Shown here piece by piece: positions 26,659 through 34,908 of a stretch of DNA of 41,716 bases (positions within the stretch are counted from its first letter, which is position 1; each line of letters opens with the position of its first letter). The position numbers and the translations under genes were made by a program. The notes beneath the pieces were generated by a model, which saw only the letters and a program-made list of their open reading frames with translations, was not told the origin of the DNA and did no database searches. Source of the stretch: an uncultured beta proteobacterium (GTDB lineage Bacteria > Pseudomonadota > Gammaproteobacteria > Burkholderiales > Burkholderiaceae). The stretch is from the NCBI GenBank assembly GCA_903900805.1, contig CAIUOP010000080.1, positions 1-41,716 on the forward strand, written 5' to 3'.

Positions 26659-28068
26659 ATGAATCGCTTCACCATCCAACTTGATGAAATCAAGGCAGCC
26701 TATGCGGCTGAACCCAACCCTACTCTTGAAGTGAGATTGGAGCGCATTGGTCGTATCAAAAAGATGATTAAGGCCAATGAAGAAAAAATCTGCAAAGTAT
26801 TGGCAGCAGATTTTGGAGTGCGCCATCCGATTGAAACCCACCTTGCAGAATTTCAAATGGTATATCAGGCCTGTCAATACACGGGCAAACATCTCAAGGA
26901 ATGGATGAAACCTGTACAGATGGAAACCTCCTCGTATATGGGATCTTCAGAAGCCTGGATTGAAAGTCAATCAATTGGGGTTGTTGGCATCATGAGTCCC
27001 TGGAATTACCCAATTCAATTGGCGCTTGTTCCCACAATTGCTGCCCTAGCTGCTGGCAATCGCGTTTGGCTAAAGCCCTCTGATCGCTGCTCTCGTACCT
27101 CCGGATTCTTGGCAAGCTTGATTCAAGAATATTTTCACTCCAGTGAATTTTGTGTGAGTACTGGCGACATTGAAGTTGCAGAACAGTTTGCTGCATTGCC
27201 ATTTAATCATCTCCTTTTTAGTGGATCAGAAACTGTCGGTAAAAAGATAATGTGTGCTGCCGCCGAAAATCTGACTCCTGTGACGCTAGAGCTTGGTGGT
27301 AAAACACCAGCCATGATTGATTCCACGGCTAAACTCCAGGACGCTGCTGCTGCCATTATTTATGGCAAATTACTGAATGGCGGTCAAACCTGCATTGCTC
27401 CAGATTACGTTCTGATTGAACCAGGCAATCAAGATGCTTTTGTTCAAGAACTTCAAGCTGCTGCTCAATCACAATTTAGTAATCCCGAAGAGCTCACTGG
27501 TCCGATTGATGATGATCAGTTGCAATACTGGCAGCATCTAGTAAGCGATGCTGTAGACCGTGGCGCAAAAATCATTCCTTTACTAAATAATCCATCTGCT
27601 GGTGCAAGAAGGTTTGAGCCTGTTGCGCTCATTGATGTATCACCTCAGGCTCGTGTGCTGCATGAAGAAATCTTTGGGCCTATTCTGCCAATAGTGACAA
27701 TTGCAGATACTGCTGCAGCCATTGCTTATGTCAATAACAGGCCTAATCCATTAGCGCTTTACTGGTTTGGTAAAGACAAAAAGAATAGACAACGCGTTTT
27801 AGAAGAGACCCGCTCTGGTGGTGTGACTATCAATGACACCTTATTACATGCTGCAGTCCAATCCCTGCCATTTGGTGGAATTGGTGCTAGTGGTATGGGT
27901 GCTTATCACGGTAAGAAAGGCTTTGAAACCTTTAGCCATCAGAAGTCAATCCTGGAAGTGCGTGGCTTGCTCGGTAGCAATATTCTGAAGGGTACCCAAG
28001 CTGCTCGCCCACCCTATGGGAAGAAGACAGAGCGCCTATTAAAGGGGCTAAAGTCATCAGGCAATTAG
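26659..28068 (+). CDS. Aldehyde dehydrogenase, coniferyl-aldehyde dehydrogenase type
   Basis: 469 residues from the ATG at 26659. It is a class 3-like NAD(P)-dependent aldehyde dehydrogenase: GVVGIMSPWNYPIQLALVP for the active-site region, cofactor-site LFSGSETVGKKIM, the general base E211 in LELGGK and the catalytic C245 in NGGQTCIAP, ending with SLPFGGIGASGMGAYHGKKGFETFSH. The order resembles coniferyl aldehyde dehydrogenase (CalB), but the substrate cannot be proven. The frame opens at 26623; the shorter start is preferred as relatives begin close to MNRFTIQ. Its end overlaps the converging LysE gene by 12 bases. Confidence 0.88.
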   Translation: MNRFTIQLDEIKAAYAAEPNPTLEVRLERIGRIKKMIKANEEKICKVLAADFGVRHPIETHLAEFQMVYQACQYTGKHLKEWMKPVQMETSSYMGSSEAWIESQSIGVVGIMSPWNYPIQLALVPTIAALAAGNRVWLKPSDRCSRTSGFLASLIQEYFHSSEFCVSTGDIEVAEQFAALPFNHLLFSGSETVGKKIMCAAAENLTPVTLELGGKTPAMIDSTAKLQDAAAAIIYGKLLNGGQTCIAPDYVLIEPGNQDAFVQELQAAAQSQFSNPEELTGPIDDDQLQYWQHLVSDAVDRGAKIIPLLNNPSAGARRFEPVALIDVSPQARVLHEEIFGPILPIVTIADTAAAIAYVNNRPNPLALYWFGKDKKNRQRVLEETRSGGVTINDTLLHAAVQSLPFGGIGASGMGAYHGKKGFETFSHQKSILEVRGLLGSNILKGTQAARPPYGKKTERLLKGLKSSGN

Positions 28069-28734
28069 CAAACGCAGTGCAAATCCAATAAACAAGAGCC
28101 CTGCTAGCATCCATAGGCTAGCAGCCCATCTCGGATGAGCCTCAAAAACCTTTGAAAAGAGTTGGCCTACGCAAATTAAGGCTGCTAAATAGGTCATGCT
28201 CATCAACTGCAATACAGTAGCCAGATACAAAAATGTATGCGTGGGATTTGTAGAATCAGGACGAATAAATTGTGAAAAGAAGGCGACAAAGAAAAAGATT
28301 GCCTTGGGGTTTGTTAGCGATAGTGCCAGGGCTGCAAGCAATGGATGCAATCGCATGAGGCGCCCTTGAATTTCATAAGCCTCTGAATGCCCCTTTGATA
28401 CCCAGCGCTGTTGGCCACTCCGCAGCAAGCCAACCCCCATCCAGGCTAAATAGGCTGCACCCAGGGTTCGGACTATAGTAAAAAGTACTGGCGATGATAT
28501 TAGTAATGAGGCGGCACCTAAGGCAACGGCAATCATTAAAACCAAATCCCCAATAAAGATACCCAGCGCACTCCAAGCACCTAACTTCCAACCTCTTTGC
28601 GTCGTAATGCTTAAGACATAAATTGAGTTTGGGCCAGGTAACAAAATGATGAAGAGCGTACCTAGCAAATAGCTTGCGAAATCAACAACCCCAGCATTTG
28701 AAGGTTTGAGTAGGTCTAACGAAAAAAATTCCAT
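28057..28734 (-). CDS. LysE/RhtB family amino acid exporter
   Basis: 225 residues and about six membrane segments. The N-terminal LLPGPNSIYVLSITTQRGWKLG is the LysE/RhtB signature (PGP followed by a small-residue helix), and NPKAIFFFVAFFSQF is the second conserved block; the wording is closest to LeuE-like members. These proteins export amino acids such as leucine, threonine or lysine; the substrate is uncertain. TATGAT (28741-28746) lies exactly 6 nt before the ATG with no Shine-Dalgarno, suggesting a leaderless mRNA. Confidence 0.88.
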   Translation of the reverse strand: MEFFSLDLLKPSNAGVVDFASYLLGTLFIILLPGPNSIYVLSITTQRGWKLGAWSALGIFIGDLVLMIAVALGAASLLISSPVLFTIVRTLGAAYLAWMGVGLLRSGQQRWVSKGHSEAYEIQGRLMRLHPLLAALALSLTNPKAIFFFVAFFSQFIRPDSTNPTHTFLYLATVLQLMSMTYLAALICVGQLFSKVFEAHPRWAASLWMLAGLLFIGFALRLLIA

Positions 28735-28898
28735 CTCTGTATCATAATTAATTCGGGAAAACCCTTGTAATCACCCTTTTAAACTGTCATAATAAGAGGC
28801 TTTTTTAAGCAATTTGATTCATCGCCCCCCAGCTATATTTCAGCGTATCGTTTAGAAGTTATAAACACCAAAGATAAAAAACGCGCTGCCGCCTGTCT

Positions 28899-28974
28899 GA
28901 TGGTCGATGCCTTTGACCATCGCACCCTATAAAACCATGGGTGCAACATACGGAGACATCCCTTTGAGGGGGTG
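28899..28974 (+). promoter_or_regulatory. Three-hairpin 5' leader of rhlE, the last covering the Shine-Dalgarno
   Basis: Three stems follow in a row: GATGGTC/GACCATC (28899-28905 with 28915-28921), GCACCC/GGGTGC (28922-28927 with 28939-28944) and CATCCC/GGGGTG (28957-28962 with 28969-28974). The third pairs the G-run that is the only candidate ribosome binding site of rhlE. Such a leader could respond to temperature or to the helicase itself. Confidence 0.6.
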
Positions 28975-28983
28975 TGTAATAGC

Positions 28984-30504
28984 ATGACTTTTTCTAAAGA
29001 AACTAAACACGAGTCGAAAGACTCAAAGCCCCCTGGAATGACATTCCAGTCCTTCGCCCTAGCGGCGCCACTTCTTAAAAACGTGGCTGAATTGGGTTTT
29101 ACCCAACCCACTGATGTTCAAGCTCAGGTTATTCCTGCAGCTTTAGCCGGTGGTGACTTATTAGTCAGCAGCCAAACTGGTAGCGGTAAAACCGCAGCCT
29201 TTTTATTGCCTTTGATTAATCAACTCATTGACGCTAATCCGAATAATTCACCTATACCAGGCCGCGCACAACCTAAAGTATTAGTGCTCTGCCCTACCCG
29301 TGAATTAGCACAACAGGTTACCGCTGATGCAGTGAACTTAGTTCGCGGCATGAAAGGTATCCGTATTGCAACCGTCATGGGTGGCATGCCTTATGGCAAG
29401 CAAATCCAAGCTCTGAAAGGTGCATTATTAGTTGTTGCAACCCCAGGTCGTTTACTCGACTTGTGCGATAGCAAAGCAATTCGTCTAGATGATGTTAAGC
29501 AACTCGTGATTGATGAAGCTGATCGCATGCTCGACATGGGATTTGCGGATGATCTAGAGGCAATCGACAAACGCTGTTCAGGTCGCAATCAGACTTTAAT
29601 GTTCTCTGCTACCTTTGCACCCAAGATTATGTCTTTAGCTAATGCCTTAACTACTGATGCTAAGCGTATTGAACTTGCTCACGCAGGTGAAAAGCACGCC
29701 AACATTGAACAGAAGCTGCATTGGGCTGACAGCATGTCACACAAGCACAAATTACTTGAGCACATTTTGGCTGATGCCACTTTGGATCAAGCGGTTGTGT
29801 TTGCCAGCACCCAAGTTGAAAGCGAAAAGATCGCTGATACATTGCGTGCTAACGGTTATGAAGCAACCGCACTTCACGGTGCCATGCCTCAAGCTGTGCG
29901 TATGCGTCGCCTAGAGTCTTTACGTAAAGGTCATACCAAGATTTTGGTGGCGACTGATGTAGCGGCTCGCGGTATTGATGTACCCCGCATTAGTCACGTG
30001 ATTAACTTTGGCTTGCCAATGAAACCAGAAGACTATACGCACCGCATTGGTCGTACTGGTCGTGCTGGTCGCAACGGCGTAGCTATCACTTTGGTTGAAC
30101 ATCGTGATCGCGCTAAGATTCGCAATATCGAGCGCTTTACGCAGCAAGATATCGTGGCATCGGTAATTGCCGGCCTTGAGCCACAAGCTAAGCCTAGCTT
30201 TGGCGGTGGCGGTGGTCGTCCTGGTGGTCGCTCGGGTGGTGGTGGCGGTAATCGCTCAGGTGGCGGTGGTGGTCGTTATGGTTCAGGCGCACGTTCTGAA
30301 TCTCGCTTTGGTGGTGGTGGCTCTGGCGGCGGCAATCGCTCAGGCAATCATTTTGAAGCGCGTTCGACTGGTTCTGCTGATTCACGCTCAGCCGATTCAC
30401 GTCCAGCACGTTCTGCTGACTCACGTCCAGCACGCCCTGCTGCAGGCCCACGTTTTGCTAAACCAAAATCTGGCGGTCAACGTCGGAACTTTAGCGGTAG
30501 CTAA
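28984..30504 (+). CDS. rhlE: DEAD-box ATP-dependent RNA helicase, RhlE type, with RG-rich tail
   Basis: 506 residues from the ATG at 28984; a GTG at 28972 is possible, but it lies in the hairpin stem. The Q-motif (FTQPTDVQ), motif I SQTGSGKT, Ia PTRELAQQ, II DEAD, III SAT and VI HRIGRTGRAG are all present within the first 380 residues. The C-terminal tail of about 110 residues is glycine/arginine-rich, then repeats SADSRPAR, and is likely an unstructured RNA-binding tail. RhlE-type helicases act in ribosome assembly, RNA turnover and cold response. ubiC starts two bases after the stop. Confidence 0.94.
   Translation: MTFSKETKHESKDSKPPGMTFQSFALAAPLLKNVAELGFTQPTDVQAQVIPAALAGGDLLVSSQTGSGKTAAFLLPLINQLIDANPNNSPIPGRAQPKVLVLCPTRELAQQVTADAVNLVRGMKGIRIATVMGGMPYGKQIQALKGALLVVATPGRLLDLCDSKAIRLDDVKQLVIDEADRMLDMGFADDLEAIDKRCSGRNQTLMFSATFAPKIMSLANALTTDAKRIELAHAGEKHANIEQKLHWADSMSHKHKLLEHILADATLDQAVVFASTQVESEKIADTLRANGYEATALHGAMPQAVRMRRLESLRKGHTKILVATDVAARGIDVPRISHVINFGLPMKPEDYTHRIGRTGRAGRNGVAITLVEHRDRAKIRNIERFTQQDIVASVIAGLEPQAKPSFGGGGGRPGGRSGGGGGNRSGGGGGRYGSGARSESRFGGGGSGGGNRSGNHFEARSTGSADSRSADSRPARSADSRPARPAAGPRFAKPKSGGQRRNFSGS
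30384..30446 (+). repeat. Short tandem repeat coding SADSRPAR in the rhlE tail
   Basis: TCACGTCCAGCACG occurs at 30397-30410 and 30421-30434, a 24-base period that encodes an 8-residue repeat. Together with the preceding glycine-rich GGTGGTGGC runs, this part of the gene is likely to vary in length between strains. Confidence 0.7.
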
Positions 30505-30506
30505 AA

Positions 30507-31088
30507 ATGATTTGCCGTAATCGTCTCCGTTCTGCATGGAATCGAGTCGGTTCCGGTGAAATTCATCGGGCGCCACGAAAGTGGCAGCCTTGGCTTAGCG
30601 ATACTGGGTCGCTTACCCAAAAAATTGAGAACGCAATTGGTCAAAAACTAGAAGTTCAAGTTTTGCGAGATTGTCCTCAATCGCTCAATAGCGACGAAAG
30701 TCGCTATTTCCATTTCAAGATTAGACGCTGTAGGGTGCGCGAAGTCCTTTTATGTGCAAACAACGTTCCTGTAGTGATGGCGCATAGTGTTATTCCCACC
30801 TTAAGTTCTAGTGGCAGTAATCATGCTGTTCTACGCCTGGGTACAAAGCCTTTGGGCGCTGTATTGTTTGCAAAAATACGAAAGCACTCGAAAGCAAAAC
30901 CGCCACGAGATATTGCGCGCTTAGATAAAAGTAGCGCTTTATGGAAGCGATGCTCCAAGAATTACATTGGATTGAGTTCGCCCTTATGGGCTCGACGCAC
31001 TCTTTATCAATTGAAGGGTCACCCAATCTTGGTCAATGAAATTTTCCTACCCGCTCTACTAAGCTTCTCAAAAACTAAGAGCGTTTAA
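30507..31088 (+). CDS. ubiC: Chorismate lyase (chorismate--pyruvate lyase)
   Basis: 193 residues. UbiC releases pyruvate from chorismate to give 4-hydroxybenzoate, the first step of ubiquinone synthesis. Evidence: WLSDTGSLTQKI near 29-40, the active-site arginine R78 in CRVREVLL, the LGTKPLG loop (111-117), and the acidic residue E178 in LVNEIFLP after RTLYQLKGHPI. Length fits a slightly long UbiC. It is two bases after rhlE, so probably coupled to it, an unexpected pairing. Its TAA overlaps the hemD stop on the other strand by four bases. Confidence 0.87.
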   Translation: MICRNRLRSAWNRVGSGEIHRAPRKWQPWLSDTGSLTQKIENAIGQKLEVQVLRDCPQSLNSDESRYFHFKIRRCRVREVLLCANNVPVVMAHSVIPTLSSSGSNHAVLRLGTKPLGAVLFAKIRKHSKAKPPRDIARLDKSSALWKRCSKNYIGLSSPLWARRTLYQLKGHPILVNEIFLPALLSFSKTKSV

Positions 31089-31909
31089 ATCATTAGCCAG
31101 GCTAGGCTAGCCTTAATTAAAGCCTCGTCACCAGCCTCAGCAGTAAAAACCTCACCGAAACCAATCGCCTTAGCTGCATTGGCAATATTGTGATGCGAAC
31201 ATAAAGCGCTAGCGCTTTGAAGACCTTGTGGAAATTGATCCTTCATCACTTGACCTAAATAACGCACTGCCTCAGAAGAGGTGAGCAACCAAAGTGATTT
31301 CGAGATGTCCATGTCACGAATCACATGCCAAGCTGGATTATCAAGATCTAAGGGTGCGCGAGTATATGTAGATATCGCATCTACTGTCGCCCCTGCTTTG
31401 ATTAAGGTATCGGCCAGCCATTCTCGGCCACCCTCTCCTTTGAAAATAACGATCTTCTTGCTTTGCCAATCCCAGCCAAGGCCTTGCAGCTCTTGCCATA
31501 ACCCCTCTGAATCCCATTGCTCATTACTCTTGGGGATCAATACCGGGGTGGGACTTTTTTCCTGACCAATGCCATGGTTTTGTAATGCCAGCTTACTACT
31601 GCCACCCATTACCCCAATCGGAATAATCTTCTTTGAAAATTCTTGCCAGTCTCGCTCTAGTAAACGCATAGCGCATTCAATAGCATTCGGACTAATAAAA
31701 ATAGCGAGATCTGCGTCTTTTAAAGTAGTAGCAATGTGATCCGCTAGTTGATCATCTGTTTTGGGAATAATTGTCAGCAGAGGAAGTGAAACTATTTCCG
31801 GAAGGCTGCGCTTAGCAACCCCACTTTGCTCAATGCTACTAGTCAGCGCCTCAATCAACTGGCGAGCTTGGCCGGTGGGCCTAGTAACGACGATGGTTTT
31901 AGTACTCAT
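31085..31909 (-). CDS. hemD: Uroporphyrinogen-III synthase
   Basis: 274 residues. HemD closes and inverts the D ring of hydroxymethylbilane to make uroporphyrinogen III. The family is poorly conserved; supporting signs are the N-terminal VVTRPTGQARQLIEAL, IFISPNAIECAM near 90, FKGEGGREWLADTLIKAGA near 163 and a C-terminal LLTSSEAVRYL, with the two-lobed HemD order. hemC lies 14 bases upstream in the same operon, which settles the assignment. Confidence 0.92.
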   Translation of the reverse strand: MSTKTIVVTRPTGQARQLIEALTSSIEQSGVAKRSLPEIVSLPLLTIIPKTDDQLADHIATTLKDADLAIFISPNAIECAMRLLERDWQEFSKKIIPIGVMGGSSKLALQNHGIGQEKSPTPVLIPKSNEQWDSEGLWQELQGLGWDWQSKKIVIFKGEGGREWLADTLIKAGATVDAISTYTRAPLDLDNPAWHVIRDMDISKSLWLLTSSEAVRYLGQVMKDQFPQGLQSASALCSHHNIANAAKAIGFGEVFTAEAGDEALIKASLAWLMI

Positions 31910-31923
31910 CGCTACTATGATTT

Positions 31924-32889
31924 CTATTTAGAGATTTTGGGAATTAAATCTGCTGCGCCCTGTGCCAATAAATCTTTTGCAACGGCAAGTCCTAGCGCCT
32001 CTGCATCTTCAATCGACTGTACTCTGGCATTGCCATTAGCAATACAAATTGCTTTGCCATCAACACTTGCTACAAAAGAACGAATTTGCATCTGGCTTTG
32101 GTCCCATACGGCATGAGCTGCCAAGGGCACTTCACAGGAACCGCCAAGCTGACGAGATACCATTCGCTCTGCAGAAACAGCAAACAAAGTGGGTAAGTCA
32201 TTGAGGGGGGCAAGCCATTGTTTGATATTGGGATGTTTAATTAAAGTCTCAATGCCTAAGGCGCCTTGACCAGCGGCTGGTGTATATGGGTCATAGGGAA
32301 GATATGCCCGAATACGACTTTCTAAACCTAAACGTTTTAATCCTGCCGCAGCCAAAATGATAGCTTGATATTCACCACGATCTAACTTACCCATACGGGT
32401 ATCCAAATTTCCACGCAGAGGATGAATTTCTAGATGCGGGAGCTTTGCTCGTAGCACTGACTCACGACGCAAACTCGAAGTTCCTACGATCGCTCCTTTA
32501 GGTAAGTCTTCGAGAGTGGCATAGTCATTCGAAACAAATGCATCGCGTGCATCTTCTCTAGCCATGACACAAGCAAGATCAAATCCCTCTGGCATCACCA
32601 TCGGAACATCCTTGAGAGAGTGCACCGCCAAATCAGCGCGCCCATCCTCTAGAGCAGTTTCGAGTTCTTTGACGAAAAGACCTTTGCCACCCACTTTGGA
32701 GAGGGCTTTATCCAAAATCTGGTCCCCACGGGTAGTCATGCCCAAAATCTGGACATCGCAGTCTGGATAGAGCTTTTTTAGGCAATCACGGACGTGTTCA
32801 GCCTGCCACATGGCTAGGCGACTTTCACGGGAGGCTATAACTAGGCGCTTTGGGGCTAGCGGAAAGGGAGAATTCAGGGTTTGGGACAT
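31924..32889 (-). CDS. hemC: Porphobilinogen deaminase (hydroxymethylbilane synthase)
   Basis: 321 residues from the ATG at 32889. It joins four porphobilinogens into hydroxymethylbilane. Signatures: [17 protein letters not shown] at the start, [36 protein letters not shown], and the dipyrromethane-attachment C252 in [13 protein letters not shown]. The frame is open to 32970, but the extra 27 residues would cross the argH promoter and do not look like HemC. There is no Shine-Dalgarno; TATTTT lies 7 nt before the ATG. It diverges from argH with a 43-bp gap. Confidence 0.95.
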   Translation of the reverse strand: MSQTLNSPFPLAPKRLVIASRESRLAMWQAEHVRDCLKKLYPDCDVQILGMTTRGDQILDKALSKVGGKGLFVKELETALEDGRADLAVHSLKDVPMVMPEGFDLACVMAREDARDAFVSNDYATLEDLPKGAIVGTSSLRRESVLRAKLPHLEIHPLRGNLDTRMGKLDRGEYQAIILAAAGLKRLGLESRIRAYLPYDPYTPAAGQGALGIETLIKHPNIKQWLAPLNDLPTLFAVSAERMVSRQLGGSCEVPLAAHAVWDQSQMQIRSFVASVDGKAICIANGNARVQSIEDAEALGLAVAKDLLAQGAADLIPKISK

Positions 32890-32932
32890 AACATTTAAAA
32901 TAATAAAAGACGTACAACAATATACTGTGTTT
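32890..32932. promoter_or_regulatory. Overlapping divergent promoters of hemC and argH
   Basis: The 43-bp gap carries TATACT (32921-32926) for argH, six bases before its ATG, and TATTTT on the minus strand (32902-32897) seven bases before the hemC ATG. The argH -35 region would coincide with the hemC -10, so the two promoters should compete. No good -35 hexamer is seen for either. Confidence 0.45.
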
Positions 32933-34351
32933 ATGAGCTCACCCAAAAATTCCTTAGATAACAAAGCCAATGCTTGGTCGGCCCGTTTTACCGAACCGGT
33001 GGACGCACTCGTTCAGCGTTATACGGCTTCTATTGGCTTTGATCAACGCTTTGCGATGGTTGATATTGCGGGCTCGCTAGCCCATGCTCAAATGTTGGCT
33101 GCCCAAAAGATCATCAGCGCTCAAGATTTAGCGGATATCCAGAAGGGAATGGCTCAAATTAAGAGCGAAATCGAAGCTGGCCAGTTTGAATGGCAATTGG
33201 CATTAGAAGATGTGCACCTCAATATTGAAGCTCGCTTAACTGCCCTAGTGGGTGATGCCGGAAAACGTTTACATACTGGTCGTTCCCGCAATGATCAGGT
33301 GGCGACTGATTTACGTCTGTGGTTGCGTGGCAGTGTTGATGAGATTGCTGCCACTCTAAATACTCTGCGCAGTGCGCTTCTAGATTTAGCAGAAAAGCAT
33401 GCTGGCACGATCATGCCTGGTCATACTCATCTGCAAGTTGCACAACCTATTACCTTTGGTCATCACTTGATGGCTTACTTTGAAATGTTTAGTCGCGATG
33501 CAAGTCGCTTGACTGATTTGCGGGCACGCTTTAATCGTCTCCCTTTAGGTGCAGCTGCTTTGGCAGGTACTAGCTACCCAATTGATCGCGAACAGGTTGC
33601 TAAGACTCTAGGCTTTGATGGTATTTGTAGCAACTCTTTAGATGCCGTATCAGATCGCGACTTTGCGATTGAATTCTGCGCCTTTGCATCGATCTTGATG
33701 ATGCACGTTTCACGCCTCTCAGAAGAGCTTGTGCTCTGGCTTAGTCCACGCTTTGGCTTCATTGATTTACCAGATCGCTTCTGCACTGGTAGTTCTATCA
33801 TGCCGCAAAAGAAGAACCCTGATGTTCCTGAATTGGCGCGGGGCAAGACTGGACGCGTCTATGGCGATCTCATTTCTTTATTAACTCTAATGAAGAGTCA
33901 GCCGCTTGCCTACAACAAGGACAACCAAGAAGATAAAGAGCCTTTGTTTGATGCAGTCGATACCGTGCAAGATACGCTGCGTATCTTTGCCGATATGGTT
34001 CCTCATATCGAAGTTAAAGCCGATGTAATGAAAGCTGCTGCAAAAGAAGGTTTTTCAACGGCAACCGACTTAGCTGACTACTTAGTAAAAAAAGGCCTCG
34101 CCTTCCGCGATGCTCATGAGGCTGTCGCTCATGCCGTTAAAGCGTGTGTTAGTAGAAACTGCATGCTCACTGAATTGAGTATTTCAGAGCTACGCTTTGC
34201 TTGCGGCCTTGATAATCGCCCTGAACTCATCGGTGATGATGTCTTTGCCTTGTTAACGGTTGATGGCTCTGTGCAATCACGTCAACATGCTGGAGGGACC
34301 GCACCTGCTCAAGTGCTTGCTGCCGTCAAACGGGGTCGTGCAGATCTCTAG
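32933..34351 (+). CDS. argH: Argininosuccinate lyase
   Basis: 472 residues; splits argininosuccinate to arginine and fumarate, the last step of arginine synthesis. Evidence: [25 protein letters not shown] at the N-terminus, [34 protein letters not shown] and the fumarase/aspartase superfamily signature [11 protein letters not shown] at 286-296. The frame is open to 32810, but that extends through hemC; the ATG at 32933 fits relatives. No Shine-Dalgarno is present (see promoter entry). Five bases separate it from the TRAP small permease gene. Confidence 0.97.
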   Translation: MSSPKNSLDNKANAWSARFTEPVDALVQRYTASIGFDQRFAMVDIAGSLAHAQMLAAQKIISAQDLADIQKGMAQIKSEIEAGQFEWQLALEDVHLNIEARLTALVGDAGKRLHTGRSRNDQVATDLRLWLRGSVDEIAATLNTLRSALLDLAEKHAGTIMPGHTHLQVAQPITFGHHLMAYFEMFSRDASRLTDLRARFNRLPLGAAALAGTSYPIDREQVAKTLGFDGICSNSLDAVSDRDFAIEFCAFASILMMHVSRLSEELVLWLSPRFGFIDLPDRFCTGSSIMPQKKNPDVPELARGKTGRVYGDLISLLTLMKSQPLAYNKDNQEDKEPLFDAVDTVQDTLRIFADMVPHIEVKADVMKAAAKEGFSTATDLADYLVKKGLAFRDAHEAVAHAVKACVSRNCMLTELSISELRFACGLDNRPELIGDDVFALLTVDGSVQSRQHAGGTAPAQVLAAVKRGRADL

Positions 34352-34356
34352 ATGGC

Positions 34357-34908
34357 ATGGGGTTTTGGTCCAAGCTTTCTGCGGGCATTGATCGCATAAA
34401 CCAACTGCTTGGCAAAGCTGCCGGCATCATGATCCTGCTGTCCTGCATAGTATCGGCAGTCAATGCTTTACTGCGCTATGGCTTAGACCTTAGCAACAAC
34501 TGGCCCCTAGAGCTGCAATGGTATCTATTTGGTGCAGCAGTAATGCTAGGCGCGGCCTACACCCTCAAACGTAATGAGCATGTCCGTGTGGATTTAATCT
34601 ATTCACATCTTTCTGATCGTGGTCGTATTTGGGTAGATTTATTTGGCTTAGTGTTTTTCTTGATGCCAGCTTGCATTTTGTTTACATGGCTCTCATGGAC
34701 AACGCTCTTCTATCCGTCTTGGTTGATCATGGAACATTCACTCAACTCTGGTGGATTAGCGCGTTACCCTATTAAATTTGTAGTGCCGTTTGGCTTCTTT
34801 ATGCTCAGCTTGCAGGGGCTGTCAGAAATCATTAAGCGCATTGGCGCGCTCACAGGTGAAATTGTCCTGCCCGCCGGAGATCTTGACTACGAAAAGCCGA
34901 TGCAATGA
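34357..34908 (+). CDS. dctQ: TRAP transporter small permease, DctQ type
   Basis: 183 residues with four membrane segments (near 18-38, 50-70, 92-115, 133-155), the DctQ pattern; the RYGLDLSNNWPLELQWYLFGAAVMLGAAYTLK region is typical of the family. DctQ helps assemble the DctM channel. It starts five bases after argH with no clear ribosome binding site, so it is likely on the argH transcript. The TRAP substrate-binding protein (DctP) is not in this neighbourhood, so the ligand cannot be guessed. Confidence 0.88.
   Translation: MGFWSKLSAGIDRINQLLGKAAGIMILLSCIVSAVNALLRYGLDLSNNWPLELQWYLFGAAVMLGAAYTLKRNEHVRVDLIYSHLSDRGRIWVDLFGLVFFLMPACILFTWLSWTTLFYPSWLIMEHSLNSGGLARYPIKFVVPFGFFMLSLQGLSEIIKRIGALTGEIVLPAGDLDYEKPMQ

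Noticed and set aside
30167..30520. A 117-codon ORF in another frame across the rhlE tail
   Set aside because: It is the shifted reading of the glycine/arginine repeat region (all Val/Ala/Leu), fully inside rhlE, with no ribosome site.
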